From Synechococcus sp. AG-670-A05 (GTDB lineage: Bacteria > Cyanobacteriota > Cyanobacteriia > PCC-6307 > Cyanobiaceae), in contig QCSJ01000004.1 in the NCBI GenBank assembly GCA_003211535.1, positions 1 to 57,783 on the forward strand: DNA of 57,783 nt, given 5' to 3'. The notes under the pieces are model-generated. The model was not told the origin of the DNA and made no database searches. It saw nothing but the letters and a program-made list of their open reading frames with translations. Below, in pieces: positions 9,764 through 19,789 of this stretch. The translations under genes were made by a program, and so were the position numbers. Positions within the stretch are counted from its first letter, which is position 1; each line of letters starts with the position of its first letter.

Positions 9764-9898
9764 TTGAACGTTTCTGCAACGTTCACGCTCAACCAGGGTC
9801 TAGAGATCGCTGCCGCAGCCCTCCTTGTCTTTGTGAGTGTTTCAGTGGTTTATCTCTCCATCATCGAGTGGCGAGACAGACGCCGTCGTCAGCCCTGA
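9764..9898 (+). CDS. Putative 44-aa single-TM small protein
   Basis: TTG-initiated frame: MNVSATFTLNQGLEIAAAALLVFVSVSVVYLSIIEWRDRRRRQP; one TM helix with Arg-rich tail; directly after petN. Confidence 0.55.
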   Translation: MNVSATFTLNQGLEIAAAALLVFVSVSVVYLSIIEWRDRRRRQP

Positions 9899-9962
9899 TC
9901 ACGATCTATTCGGATGATCTGCTTGTTTGATCGTGCGGCTCTGTGTTGCAGAAGATTGAGAG

Positions 9963-10634
9963 TCAGCTCGCTGTCCCCTGCGTGGCTTCCGCGACCCGTC
10001 TCTCCTTTTTGCGTCGTTCCGCGGCGAGTGTTTCCTGCATCAATTCCACAGCTTGCTCCATCCGTTCGCAGTTGGAGGAGAAGACGGTCAGATCCTTCTC
10101 AACCCGATCAGCCGGTAAACCGAGCTCTGACGACAGATCGACGGCCCGCTGACGCAAAGCACCTGAATCGGTTTCGCTGGAAGCTGTTTCCAGAACAGCG
10201 AGTAGTCCAACAGCCATCAGCCTTGAGTAGTGAGCTCCGTCGCTCAGGGTCTGGTCGTTCAACCAGCCCTGAATTGAATCGTCTGACTGCCCCTTCGCGT
10301 CCTGCAGGCAATGCTGAGCAACAGACTTCAGCTTTTCAGCATCGAAGCCGTTGCTGCGGCACAGCGCTGAAAGCAATGCTGCAGGGTGCTCCGCAGGGCG
10401 GTAACCCTGAGTGAAGCGCTCGAACACGGTGTTGAGCCCGATGGCGAACAGATTGTTGGCTTCAAAACCGGTCTGGTGACTGAGCAAATGCAGCTCCACA
10501 AGAAGTTCGTCAGCAACGCGGCGGTATAGCGGTGCAATGACGTGAGGAAAGGCCTGATGAAAGGCGCGCTTGCTGTCCGCAATGGTGTGACGCTCAGCCA
10601 ACGTGCGTGCTCTCAATCGAATGGCTGAAACCAT
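9963..10634 (-). CDS. thf1: Photosystem II biogenesis protein Psb29/Thf1
   Basis: TIADSKRAFHQAFPHVIAPLYRRVADELLVELHLLSHQTGFEANNLFAIGLNTVFERFTQGYRP. Confidence 0.92.
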   Translation of the reverse strand: MVSAIRLRARTLAERHTIADSKRAFHQAFPHVIAPLYRRVADELLVELHLLSHQTGFEANNLFAIGLNTVFERFTQGYRPAEHPAALLSALCRSNGFDAEKLKSVAQHCLQDAKGQSDDSIQGWLNDQTLSDGAHYSRLMAVGLLAVLETASSETDSGALRQRAVDLSSELGLPADRVEKDLTVFSSNCERMEQAVELMQETLAAERRKKERRVAEATQGTAS

Positions 10635-10663
10635 AGCGCCGAAGACATCGCCGTTAGGATCGA

Positions 10664-11275
10664 ATGACTTGCAGGGACGCCGTGATTCCAATCGTGATCG
10701 AGGAGTCAGGCCGTGGTGAAAGGGCTTTTGACATCTACTCGCGCTTGCTGCGTGAACGCATCATTTTTCTCGGCGAAGCCGTTACCAGTGACTCGGCCAA
10801 TCGCATCGTTGCTCAGATGCTCTTCCTTGAAGCGGAGGATCCTGAAAAGGACATCTACCTCTACATCAATTCACCGGGTGGTTCCGTTTACGACGGCCTG
10901 GGCATCTTCGACACCATGCAGCACATCAAACCTGACGTGCACACCGTTTGTGTTGGCTTGGCCGCCAGCATGGGCGCCTTCCTTCTTTGTGCTGGAACCA
11001 AAGGGAAGCGCAGCAGCCTTCAGCACTCACGGATCATGATCCACCAACCCCTGGGAGGTGCCCGGGGGCAAGCCAGCGATATCAGGATTCAGGCGGACGA
11101 GATCTTATACCTCAAAGATCGTCTGAACCAGGAACTGTCCGATCGCACAGGCCAACCGCTCGATCGAATTCAACTGGACACTGACCGAGACTTTTTCATG
11201 TCTCCCATCGATGCTGTTGAGTATGGTCTAATTGATTCCGTGATTGACAAGCGCCCTGTGCAGGCGGTGGAATGA
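10664..11275 (+). CDS. clpP: ATP-dependent Clp protease proteolytic subunit
   Basis: [52 protein letters not shown]; catalytic Ser and HQPLGG His regions. Confidence 0.95.
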   Translation: MTCRDAVIPIVIEESGRGERAFDIYSRLLRERIIFLGEAVTSDSANRIVAQMLFLEAEDPEKDIYLYINSPGGSVYDGLGIFDTMQHIKPDVHTVCVGLAASMGAFLLCAGTKGKRSSLQHSRIMIHQPLGGARGQASDIRIQADEILYLKDRLNQELSDRTGQPLDRIQLDTDRDFFMSPIDAVEYGLIDSVIDKRPVQAVE

Positions 11276-11424
11276 AGTCCGGATTGCCTAGCAAAATATG
11301 TCCAGTTTGTGAGCGCCCGTTTCAGTGGCGCAAAGCCTGGCGGAACAACTGGAACTCAGTGGTTTATTGTTCAGAACGGTGCCGACGACAAAAAAGCAAG
11401 AAAAGTAAATCTGTAAGTCACTGA
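11272..11424 (+). CDS. DUF2256 zinc-ribbon protein (50 aa)
   Basis: Below track cutoff: [54 protein letters not shown] overlap with clpP stop. Confidence 0.88.
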   Translation: MKSGLPSKICPVCERPFQWRKAWRNNWNSVVYCSERCRRQKSKKSKSVSH

Positions 11425-11721
11425 AGAGTTGTTTTTTAGCTAGTTGTCTGTTTGTTAATATAGTTTTCTTGCTGGAGTCTTTGCGACTAGTTATTAAAGT
11501 TTTCCAAGGATTTCTGATATGTTCCAAATATTTATTCTGGCATATTTTTTTTGTACCTGTCTACAAGTCCACAATCAAATAAATTATATTGCTGAACTGT
11601 TCAAGGTTGTGATGAATAGCACCTCATCAGAAAGATCCAATGTTAGCAATGGAAGCTGTTGTTAAATCTTCATTAGGTTGCAAATACCATCCTGTGCAAC
11701 TATGGAATGGATAATAAAAAT

Positions 11722-11750
11722 GGTCTGCTCAACGGTAAGAAAAGCAGACC
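11722..11750 (-). terminator. Rho-independent terminator of ftsH
   Basis: Perfect 8-bp stem GGTCTGCT/AGCAGACC; on the minus strand followed by ATTTTTAT, 18 nt past the ftsH stop. Confidence 0.85.
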
Positions 11751-11767
11751 AAGTTGAGTAGCGGATG

Positions 11768-13681
11768 TTAGTCAAGCGTTACAACAGTGCGATCCTTGTC
11801 TGGCACCTGGGTGAATTCAGCAACAACCGCCGCGAATTCGCCGCCATCCATTGTTTCCCTTTCAATCAACATTTCCACCAAGCGGTCCATCGCTTCACGA
11901 TTGGCAGCCACCAGAGAAACGGTTTCCTCGTAGCAGCTCTTCACCATCCGGCGAACCTGTTCATCAATCTGCTTGGAGATTGATTCAGAGATATCGCTAC
12001 GCGACATAAGATCCCGACCCAGGAACACTTCTTGACTTCCACCTTCTAGGGCAACCGGACCAAGCTCACTCATCCCAAGCTGCGTGACCATCTGACGAGC
12101 CATGGAGGCCACTTGCTGAATGTCACCACCAGCACCTGTGGTCACCTCCTGATGTCCGAAAACCACGTCTTCCGCTGCACGTCCACCGAGGGCGCCCATG
12201 ATCCTTGCCTTGAGTTGAGCGCGGGTCACAAGGGTCTGCTCCTCATCAGGTGAGAACCAGGTCAGTCCCTGGGCTTGCCCACGGGGGATCAGGGTGACCT
12301 TCTGAACAGGATCGTGATCTTTGACCAGTGTGCCGATCAAGGCGTGGCCCACTTCGTGATACGCGATCAGACGCTTGCTTCGACCGTCAGTCAGGGGACG
12401 TCCTTCCATGCCTGCAATGATGCGATCGACGGCATCGTCAATTTCGCTGAGTCCAATCGACTCCTTGCGGCGGCGGGCTGTGAGAATTGCCGCCTCATTC
12501 ATCAGATTTGCCAGATCAGCACCGGTAAAACCTGGTGTCCGTCGGGCGATGCTTTCAAGGGAGAGGTCTTCTTCGAGCTTCTTATTGCGGCAGTGGACCT
12601 CGAGAATGGAAAGACGACCTTTGATGTCGGGCGCGTCGACAGTGACCTGACGGTCAAAACGGCCAGGACGCATCAGAGCGGAGTCGAGAACATCGGGCCG
12701 GTTGGTCGCGGCGATAATGATGATTCCGCTGTTGCCTTCGAAGCCATCCATCTCGGTAAGCAGCTGGTTCAGCGTCTGCTCACGTTCGTCGTTGCCACCA
12801 CCGATACCTGCGCCACGTTGACGACCGACAGCATCAATCTCGTCAATGAAGATCAGACATGGGCTGTTCTCCTTGGCCTTCTTGAACAGATCGCGGACTC
12901 GGCTGGCGCCGACACCCACGAACATCTCAACGAACTCTGAGCCCGATAGTGAGAAGAAGGGAACGCCGGCTTCACCAGCAATCGCCTTGGCCAATAGCGT
13001 CTTGCCGGTGCCGGGAGGGCCGACCAGCAACAATCCGCGGGGAATTTGAGCACCAACAGAGGTAAAACGTTCCGGCTGCTTCAGGAAGGTAACCACTTCC
13101 TGTAATTCCTGTTTCGCCTCAGCAACACCGGCGACGTCGTCGAACATCACCCCGGTTTCGGCTTCCATCATGAAGCGCGCCTTGCTCTTGCCGAACTGCA
13201 TGGCCTGGCCGGGACCTCCGGGCATGCCACTGTTGCGTCGGGCAAGGAAGATCAACGAACCGATCAACAGCAGTGGGAACAGCAGATTGCCCAGTAGCCC
13301 AATTGCTGGTGGAGCGTTTCGCGGTGGGTGAATGTCGAAGCTGATTCCTTCTTCCTTCAAGGTGTTGACCAACTCGGGGGCAAGGCCGGGAAGGTCCACC
13401 CGCAGACGTTGCACGCGGTTGTCCAGTTCAGGGTCGACAGCTTCGATCACGGCGTTGCGACCACCGTCGTAAATGTCAACCGCGGTGACCCGTCCGGCTT
13501 CTACGTAGTCGAGGAAGCGGCCATAGCTCATGCGTGCCACTGCCGCATTGCGAGGAGCCACAGTCGTTCCTTCGGCGTTCTGACTGTTCAGTCCACTGTT
13601 GCTGATCACCTGCCAACCGATCAGGAGCACGACGCCGATGGGCAGAAGCCAGAGGGCGACGAGGCGCCAACGCTGATTCAT
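11768..13681 (-). CDS. ftsH: ATP-dependent zinc metalloprotease FtsH
   Basis: [54 protein letters not shown] zinc site; two N-terminal TM segments. Confidence 0.97.
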   Translation of the reverse strand: MNQRWRLVALWLLPIGVVLLIGWQVISNSGLNSQNAEGTTVAPRNAAVARMSYGRFLDYVEAGRVTAVDIYDGGRNAVIEAVDPELDNRVQRLRVDLPGLAPELVNTLKEEGISFDIHPPRNAPPAIGLLGNLLFPLLLIGSLIFLARRNSGMPGGPGQAMQFGKSKARFMMEAETGVMFDDVAGVAEAKQELQEVVTFLKQPERFTSVGAQIPRGLLLVGPPGTGKTLLAKAIAGEAGVPFFSLSGSEFVEMFVGVGASRVRDLFKKAKENSPCLIFIDEIDAVGRQRGAGIGGGNDEREQTLNQLLTEMDGFEGNSGIIIIAATNRPDVLDSALMRPGRFDRQVTVDAPDIKGRLSILEVHCRNKKLEEDLSLESIARRTPGFTGADLANLMNEAAILTARRRKESIGLSEIDDAVDRIIAGMEGRPLTDGRSKRLIAYHEVGHALIGTLVKDHDPVQKVTLIPRGQAQGLTWFSPDEEQTLVTRAQLKARIMGALGGRAAEDVVFGHQEVTTGAGGDIQQVASMARQMVTQLGMSELGPVALEGGSQEVFLGRDLMSRSDISESISKQIDEQVRRMVKSCYEETVSLVAANREAMDRLVEMLIERETMDGGEFAAVVAEFTQVPDKDRTVVTLD

Positions 13682-13738
13682 GATCCTTAGAAATGATGAA
13701 CGATTGTAAAGCAGGAAAAAAGAGGATGTGGGAGTGGA

Positions 13739-14968
13739 TCAGAGGCTTCTGAGCGCCACGATCGGATCAAGTTTCGCAGCCCGACGGGCCGGCACAACGC
13801 CAAAAAACAGGCCAATGGAGCCTGATAAGCCGACAGTCACCAGAACGGTGCTGACCCCGATGCTCGCTGGCAGTGGGCTCACCATTGCCACGAGGGCCAC
13901 CGTTCCCAACCCGGCTGCAGTGCCGATGGCGCCACCGAGGCTTGAAAGCACCAGGGACTCCACCAGGAATTGTTGCAGTACATCACTGCTGCGAGCTCCA
14001 AGAGCCTTGCGCAACCCGATCTCCTCGGTTCGCTCGCTGACGGACACCAACATGATGTTCATGATTCCGATACCACCAACCAACAAGGAGATCCCACCAA
14101 TGGCGGCAAGCATTAAGGTGAGTCCCCCAGTGATCGTGCCAACGATTGTGAGGGCATCTTTCTGCGACCGCACAGCAAAGTCATCGTCCCGAAGAATCCT
14201 GTGCCGTTGCCGCAGCAGATTCGTGATCTGAAACTTGGCGGCGCTGGTGCTGGCTTCGTTCCTCGCCTCCACGCTGATGAAACTCAGGCTCACGCCGTAG
14301 GTAGGGTCACGACCGGTGAGCCGGGTCACCATCGTGCTCAGTGGGATGTAAGCGTTCTCGTCCTGATTACTTCCGAACACCGCACCTTTCGGTGCCATCA
14401 CCCCGATCACTTCGAAGGCCTGTGTTCCGATACGAAGTTGCTGCCCCAGCGGTTCGCCGGTCGGGAAGAGCTTGCTGCGCAGATCAGGACCGATCACCGT
14501 CACGGCTCGTGCGGCCTGGTTGTCCTGTTGTGAGATGAAGCGGCCGCGAGCAATCTCAAAACTGCGGACCGGCAGAAAATCAGCCGTGATTCCTGAGATT
14601 GAACTGGTGGCTGTACGGGCACCAGCCTGGACAACCTGGCTGCTGGTGATCTGCGGTGCAACACGACGCACGCTGGGAACCTGCTCAGCGATCGCCTCAG
14701 CGTCTTCAAGCACCAGAGTCTTCGGGAATGCCACCCCGCGGCGACGGGTGTCGTTGTTGCCAGGAACAACGAACAACACATTGGCGCCGAGGTTGCTGAG
14801 CTGCTCTTCCGCCAGACCCTGAGCACCTCGACCGACACCCACCAGCGTGATCACGGAGGCATTGCCGATCACGATGCCCACCATGGTCAGCAGACTGCGC
14901 AGTCGATTGCTACGCAGCGTCGTGAGGGCCATCCTCACGGTTTCCGTTGGGGGCATCCGCTCTTTCAT
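13739..14968 (-). CDS. MacB/FtsX-type ABC transporter permease
   Basis: N-terminal LTTLRSNRLRSLLTMVGIVIGNASVI, MacB periplasmic core, C-terminal FtsX TM region (RTEEIGLRKALGA). Confidence 0.88.
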   Translation of the reverse strand: MKERMPPTETVRMALTTLRSNRLRSLLTMVGIVIGNASVITLVGVGRGAQGLAEEQLSNLGANVLFVVPGNNDTRRRGVAFPKTLVLEDAEAIAEQVPSVRRVAPQITSSQVVQAGARTATSSISGITADFLPVRSFEIARGRFISQQDNQAARAVTVIGPDLRSKLFPTGEPLGQQLRIGTQAFEVIGVMAPKGAVFGSNQDENAYIPLSTMVTRLTGRDPTYGVSLSFISVEARNEASTSAAKFQITNLLRQRHRILRDDDFAVRSQKDALTIVGTITGGLTLMLAAIGGISLLVGGIGIMNIMLVSVSERTEEIGLRKALGARSSDVLQQFLVESLVLSSLGGAIGTAAGLGTVALVAMVSPLPASIGVSTVLVTVGLSGSIGLFFGVVPARRAAKLDPIVALRSL

Positions 14969-14991
14969 CGCAGCTCAGCGGGGCAACATCA

Positions 14992-16446
14992 TCAGATCAT
15001 GCTGACGGGTGATTCCTCGGAACTGACAATCCCAACTTTCAATAGATCGGTGGAACCGGAGACGCCCGCGTGGGTACCAGCGGTCTGGACCACCAGATCA
15101 CCTTCTTTTAGCAATCCTAGATTCTTGGCCTTGGTCATGGCAGCCAGGAAGGTGTGGGTGGTTCGCTCATGCTGGGGGATCACCAGGGGCTTCACACCCC
15201 ACACCAGTTGCAGGCGACAGGCCACGGTGGAATCCGGCGTGATCGCCAGAATCGGCGCCGAAGGGCGGAATTTGCTCACATTCTTGGCGGTGGCTCCACT
15301 CTCGGTGAGCGGAAGAATCGCAGAGGCATTGAGCTGACTGGCGATCGTGCTCACAGCACCACTGAGGGCATTCGGCACCGTGCTGGCCAGGTGACTGTCA
15401 ACGGAGCGCTGTGGGTAGTCCTTTTCAATCCGGCAGGCGATAGTGGCCATCGTCTGGACGGCTTCCACCGGAAAATCGCCGACGGCCGTCTCGTTGGAGA
15501 GCATCACGGCATCGGTGCCATCGAGGATGGCGTTGGCCACGTCGCTGACCTCGGCTCTCGTGGGCCGTGGGCTGGACGCCATGGAATCCAGCATCTGGGT
15601 CGCGGTGATAATCGGAATGCCCAGGCTGTTGGCCTTGCGGATCAATTCCTTCTGCAATAAGGGAACCTCCTCCGCCGGCATCTCCACACCGAGATCTCCG
15701 CGGGCCACCATCACACCATCGCAAAGAGGAAGGATGGCGTCGATCTGATCAATGGCCTCGAACTTCTCGATTTTCGCGACCACAGGGGTCTCGTGGCCCT
15801 GATCGCGGATCAGGCCGCGGATCTCCTCTATGTCGTAGGGGTTGCGGACGAAACTCAGGGCCACCCAGTCCACGCCCTGGGAAAGCCCGAACGCCAGATC
15901 AACCTTGTCCTTGTCTGTCAGAGCCCGGACCGACAGCTGCACATCCGGGAAATTCACCCCTTTGTTGTTCGACAGCACGCCGCCGACGGTGACACTGCAA
16001 TGCAGGGTCTGCTCCGCCTGATCCACCTGCTCAACCTTCATCTCGACGCGGCCGTCGTCGAGCAGGATCCGGCTGCCGGGGGTCACTTCATCGGCAAGTT
16101 TGTCGTAGGTGACCGTCGCAATGGTCTGGTTGCAACTCACAGGCCTGGAGGTCAGCGAGAAGCAGTCGCCGTTGGCCAGGGTGATCGGACCAGCGGCAAA
16201 GCGACCCAGTCGAATTTTCGGACCCTGAAGGTCTTGCAGGATCCCGATATTGATACCCAGCTCTTCAGACACCTGGCGGATAGTTGCAATCCGCGCCGCA
16301 TGCTCGCTGTGGTCGCCGTGGGAGAAATTCAGTCGAAAGGTGGTGGCACCAGCCTGGACCAGTTCCTTGATTCGCTCGGAACTTTCCGTGGCAGGACCGA
16401 TGGTGGCCACGATCTTGGTTCGACGGTTCTGATCGAACTGGCCCAT
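14992..16446 (-). CDS. pyk: Pyruvate kinase
   Basis: RRTKIVATIGPATESSERIKELVQAGATTFRLNFSHGDH; MVARGDLGVEMPAEEVPLLQK; ATQMLDSM. Confidence 0.96.
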   Translation of the reverse strand: MGQFDQNRRTKIVATIGPATESSERIKELVQAGATTFRLNFSHGDHSEHAARIATIRQVSEELGINIGILQDLQGPKIRLGRFAAGPITLANGDCFSLTSRPVSCNQTIATVTYDKLADEVTPGSRILLDDGRVEMKVEQVDQAEQTLHCSVTVGGVLSNNKGVNFPDVQLSVRALTDKDKVDLAFGLSQGVDWVALSFVRNPYDIEEIRGLIRDQGHETPVVAKIEKFEAIDQIDAILPLCDGVMVARGDLGVEMPAEEVPLLQKELIRKANSLGIPIITATQMLDSMASSPRPTRAEVSDVANAILDGTDAVMLSNETAVGDFPVEAVQTMATIACRIEKDYPQRSVDSHLASTVPNALSGAVSTIASQLNASAILPLTESGATAKNVSKFRPSAPILAITPDSTVACRLQLVWGVKPLVIPQHERTTHTFLAAMTKAKNLGLLKEGDLVVQTAGTHAGVSGSTDLLKVGIVSSEESPVSMI

Positions 16447-16502
16447 ATCGAGGCTCAAAGACCTCGCGGAAACTACCATCCGGGCGTTATTAGGCCGTGC
16501 CC

Positions 16503-16832
16503 ATGGAGCTCAATACCTATCAGGATGCGGCCCGAAGCACAGCCGCTTACCCCCAGGTGGGGCATAACCCCATCTACCCGACGCTGGGTCTGACAGGAGA
16601 AGCCGGCGAGGTGGCAGACAAAGTCAAAAAGGTTTTGCGTGATCGTGAGGGGGTGTTCGATCCTGAGGCCAGGGAAGCGATCAAGCTCGAACTGGGAGAT
16701 GTGCTCTGGTACGTCGCTCAGCTGGCCCGTGAACTGGGTTATGACCTGGAGGAGGTCGCTTCGGCCAATCTCGACAAACTCGCCAGCCGTTCTGCCCGGG
16801 GCCGGATCTCGGGAAGTGGTGATCATCGCTAG
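16503..16832 (+). CDS. MazG-like nucleotide pyrophosphohydrolase
   Basis: [18 protein letters not shown]...[34 protein letters not shown]. Confidence 0.85.
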   Translation: MELNTYQDAARSTAAYPQVGHNPIYPTLGLTGEAGEVADKVKKVLRDREGVFDPEAREAIKLELGDVLWYVAQLARELGYDLEEVASANLDKLASRSARGRISGSGDHR

Positions 16833-16838
16833 TCATTT

Positions 16839-17303
16839 ATGTCCCGATTTTTGCTCCCCCAACTTTTGTTGTTGGTGCTTTTGATCGGCGTGCACCCTGC
16901 AGGTGCAGCCGAGTTGAAGCTCGATCACCTCGCGCTTGAGCCCTGTTCTGTTGAGGATCCCGGCAACCAACCGGACTTCGCAAGGCCCATGGGCGCCACT
17001 TGTTATGTCCTCAGCGGTGAGGTGGAGAACCCCGGTCGCAACGCTGTTGTGGACACCGATGTGTTCGCTCGCATCATGGATTCCAGTGGAGAACCGATCC
17101 TCCCGAATCGAACAAGGGTCGGATCTATTGGAGATATCGGTCCTGGTGTCCAGCCCTTCGCTCTTCGACTGTCAGTACCAGCGGGAACGCCAGGTCCGTT
17201 TGAGATTCGTAATCCGAGAGCTCGGGGATTCAAGACACCCGTCCGCAATCTCGCCAGCGTGGATGACGATGATTTGCTGCCGCTGGAACAGGCGATTGAG
17301 TGA
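16839..17303 (+). CDS. Secreted conserved hypothetical protein
   Basis: Signal peptide MSRFLLPQLLLLVLLIGVHPAGAAE; single beta-rich domain, no recognised family. Confidence 0.6.
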   Translation: MSRFLLPQLLLLVLLIGVHPAGAAELKLDHLALEPCSVEDPGNQPDFARPMGATCYVLSGEVENPGRNAVVDTDVFARIMDSSGEPILPNRTRVGSIGDIGPGVQPFALRLSVPAGTPGPFEIRNPRARGFKTPVRNLASVDDDDLLPLEQAIE

Positions 17304-17304
17304 T

Positions 17305-17616
17305 TCAAAAGCCCAGGCTCATGGATTGGAACTGGGCGCTGGATGCTTCAAGCAATCCCTGCAGCACCCGCAGAGCGATGAAGGCCAGGATCGCCGAGAG
17401 ATCGATGCCACCGATGGGCGGAATCACCCCGCGAAACATGTTGAGGTACGGATCGGTGATCGATGCGACGCCACCCAGCACCGGGTTGCTGAAGTCGATG
17501 TTGGGAAACCAGGTGAGCAACACCCGCACGAACAGCACGAAGAGATAGATGTTCACAGCAGTGGACAGCACCAGCAGCAGATAGGCGATGCCACCAGTGA
17601 GCATGGTTGTGTCCAC
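17305..17616 (-). CDS. YggT family membrane protein (Ycf19-like)
   Basis: FVLFVRVLLTWFPNIDFSNPVLGGVASITDPYLNMFRGVIPPIGGIDLSAILAF. Confidence 0.9.
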   Translation of the reverse strand: MDTTMLTGGIAYLLLVLSTAVNIYLFVLFVRVLLTWFPNIDFSNPVLGGVASITDPYLNMFRGVIPPIGGIDLSAILAFIALRVLQGLLEASSAQFQSMSLGF

Positions 17617-17642
17617 GGTTCGTTTCTAAATCTCTCAAAAGT

Positions 17643-18140
17643 CTATGCAGCCTGAGCGGCGTGGTCCTGCGCCAGGTCCGGAAGAACCGAAAAGGTGCGA
17701 TGGAACTTCTCCGAAAGCGTGATCCAGTACGAGCGTCCTTCGCTCTGACGACGCCGCTCGATGAAGTCCTGGGCCAGCAGCTCCTTGATGTGGTCGTAGG
17801 CACCAGAACCACGCAGATCCACAAGATCGGATTGAAGGATTCGCTTCTTCAGGGCGATCGTCGCCAGGGTTCGCAGCGTGGCGGTGGAGAGATTCACCGG
17901 CAGCATGTCTTGAACCAGGTCCGCGAGTGCGGGTCGCAGCTGTAGTCCGAACTGACCGTTCTGTTCGACGATCTCCAGCGCGGTATCCCGCTGGGCATAG
18001 CCGGCTGACAGGGCCAGAAGGGCCTGTTGCACCGCCTGAGGCTCAGTTCGGGCAAGTTCACACAATTCATTCAGACCGATTGGACGTCCCTTCAAATACA
18101 GGATGGCCTCGATCTGAGCGGCAAGAGACGGTATGGACAT
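17643..18140 (-). CDS. scpB: Segregation and condensation protein B
   Basis: Winged-helix ScpB pattern: QIEAILYLKGRPIGLNELCELA...LRTLATIALKKRILQSDLVDLRGSGAYDHIKELLAQDFI. Confidence 0.85.
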   Translation of the reverse strand: MSIPSLAAQIEAILYLKGRPIGLNELCELARTEPQAVQQALLALSAGYAQRDTALEIVEQNGQFGLQLRPALADLVQDMLPVNLSTATLRTLATIALKKRILQSDLVDLRGSGAYDHIKELLAQDFIERRRQSEGRSYWITLSEKFHRTFSVLPDLAQDHAAQAA

Positions 18141-18179
18141 CGCGAACCGTCACAATGATCCAAGATATCGCCGTCGACG

Positions 18180-19709
18180 TCAGAGGAACAGGGTGTAGGC
18201 CGGATTCTCGGTTTCATTCCAGTAGGGGTAGCCAAGATTCACGAGGAATGCGTTCCACTGGGGCTGTTCTTCAACCGGGATCAGCACGCCCACCACGATC
18301 CGGCCCACGTCTGCCCCATGGTTTCGGTAATGGAAAATGCTGATGCTCCAGCCGGGGTTGAGGGCACTCACGAAACGCATCAGCGCACCCGGCCGTTCTG
18401 GGAACTCAAAGCGGTAGAGCAGTTCCAGGCACTCTCCAGCACTACTTGTTCTGGAGGAGGACGGAAGACGGCCCCCCACCATGTGACGCAGGTGAACCTT
18501 GGAAAGTTCGTTGTCGCTCAGATCGAGACAGCTGAATCCCTGCTTGTCGAGACCATCCACAAGCTGATGGCGATCCCGCTCCCCGTCCACCTGCACGCCG
18601 ATAAATATGTGTGCTGACGGGCCCTCGCTCATCCGATAGCTGAATTCGGTGAGACTTCGATTGCGCAGGTGATCACAGAGCAATCTGAGACTTCCCGGTT
18701 GCTCCGGGATCTCAACCGCCAGCATCGCTTCACGGTCCTCCCCCAGCTCAGAGCGTTCAGCTATGAACCTCAGTCGGTCGAAATTCATGTTGGCGCCACA
18801 GGCCACCGCCACCAGCCGACGGTTGCTTGAAAAGCGATCGGCCACGTCCTGCTTCAACCCAGCGACGGCCAGGGCACCAGCCGGTTCCAGGATCGAACGC
18901 GTGTCTTCAAACACATCTTTGATGGCGGCACAGATCGCATCGGTGTCGACTCGCACCATCCGATCGACGAATTTCCGGGCCAGTTCAAAGGTGTGTTCGC
19001 CTACTTTTCTCACAGCTACACCGTCAGCAAATAAACCCACCTGGGTGAGTTCAACCCGTTCTCCCTTTTCGATGGACTGGGTCATGGCGTCCGCATCCAG
19101 CGGTTCAACGCCGATGATCTCCGTGCTGGGCCACAGCTGTTTGACATAAGCCGAAATCCCGGCGATCAGTCCGCCGCCGCCGACAGCCACGTAGATGGCA
19201 TCCGGTGGTTCAGGGCTCTGGCGCATGATCTCCAGGCCGATGGTCCCCTGGCCGGCGATCACCTCCGGGTCGTCAAAGGGATGGATGTAGGTGAGACCGT
19301 CTTCAGCACAGCGCTTTCGCGCTTCTGCCGAACATTCGTCATAGGTCTCCCCATGGAGAACCACCTCCCCTCCAAGAGCGCGGACCGCCCGCACCTTCAC
19401 CTCGGGTGTGGTGGCCGGCATCACGATTACTGCTCGGCAACCGAGCTTTCCTGCACTGAGGGCCACCCCCTGAGCATGGTTTCCAGCGCTGGAAGTGATC
19501 ACACCACGGCTCAGTTCCTCCCTGGTGAGCTGGGCCATGCGGTTGTATGCACCTCGCAACTTAAACGAGAACACCGGCTGAAGGTCCTCGCGTTTCAGCA
19601 TCACCTCGTTGCAGAGTCTGCGACTGAGGTTGGGGGCTGGCTCGAGGGGGGTTTCACGAGCAACGTCATAGACGCGAGCCCGCAGGATCCGCTGGAGATA
19701 GTCGGTCAT
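18180..19709 (-). CDS. ilvA: Threonine ammonia-lyase, biosynthetic
   Basis: LKREDLQPVFSFKLRGAYNRM; SSAGNHAQGVALSA; VGGGGLIAGISAYVK; two C-terminal ACT-like repeats. Confidence 0.95.
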   Translation of the reverse strand: MTDYLQRILRARVYDVARETPLEPAPNLSRRLCNEVMLKREDLQPVFSFKLRGAYNRMAQLTREELSRGVITSSAGNHAQGVALSAGKLGCRAVIVMPATTPEVKVRAVRALGGEVVLHGETYDECSAEARKRCAEDGLTYIHPFDDPEVIAGQGTIGLEIMRQSPEPPDAIYVAVGGGGLIAGISAYVKQLWPSTEIIGVEPLDADAMTQSIEKGERVELTQVGLFADGVAVRKVGEHTFELARKFVDRMVRVDTDAICAAIKDVFEDTRSILEPAGALAVAGLKQDVADRFSSNRRLVAVACGANMNFDRLRFIAERSELGEDREAMLAVEIPEQPGSLRLLCDHLRNRSLTEFSYRMSEGPSAHIFIGVQVDGERDRHQLVDGLDKQGFSCLDLSDNELSKVHLRHMVGGRLPSSSRTSSAGECLELLYRFEFPERPGALMRFVSALNPGWSISIFHYRNHGADVGRIVVGVLIPVEEQPQWNAFLVNLGYPYWNETENPAYTLFL

Positions 19710-19789
19710 CCCTCCATTCTCCCCATGTTCAGGGCTAACGGACTCAAGGAACGGACGCCGTAGATTGCATTGATTGGAGTTGATGGTGC

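Noticed and set aside
12275-12940. 221-aa plus-strand ORF opposite ftsH
   Set aside because: Overlaps the invariant AAA+ and protease coding regions; composition is that of a reverse-complement frame.
15793-16593. 266-aa plus-strand ORF opposite pyk
   Set aside because: Antisense of pyruvate kinase; no independent coding evidence.
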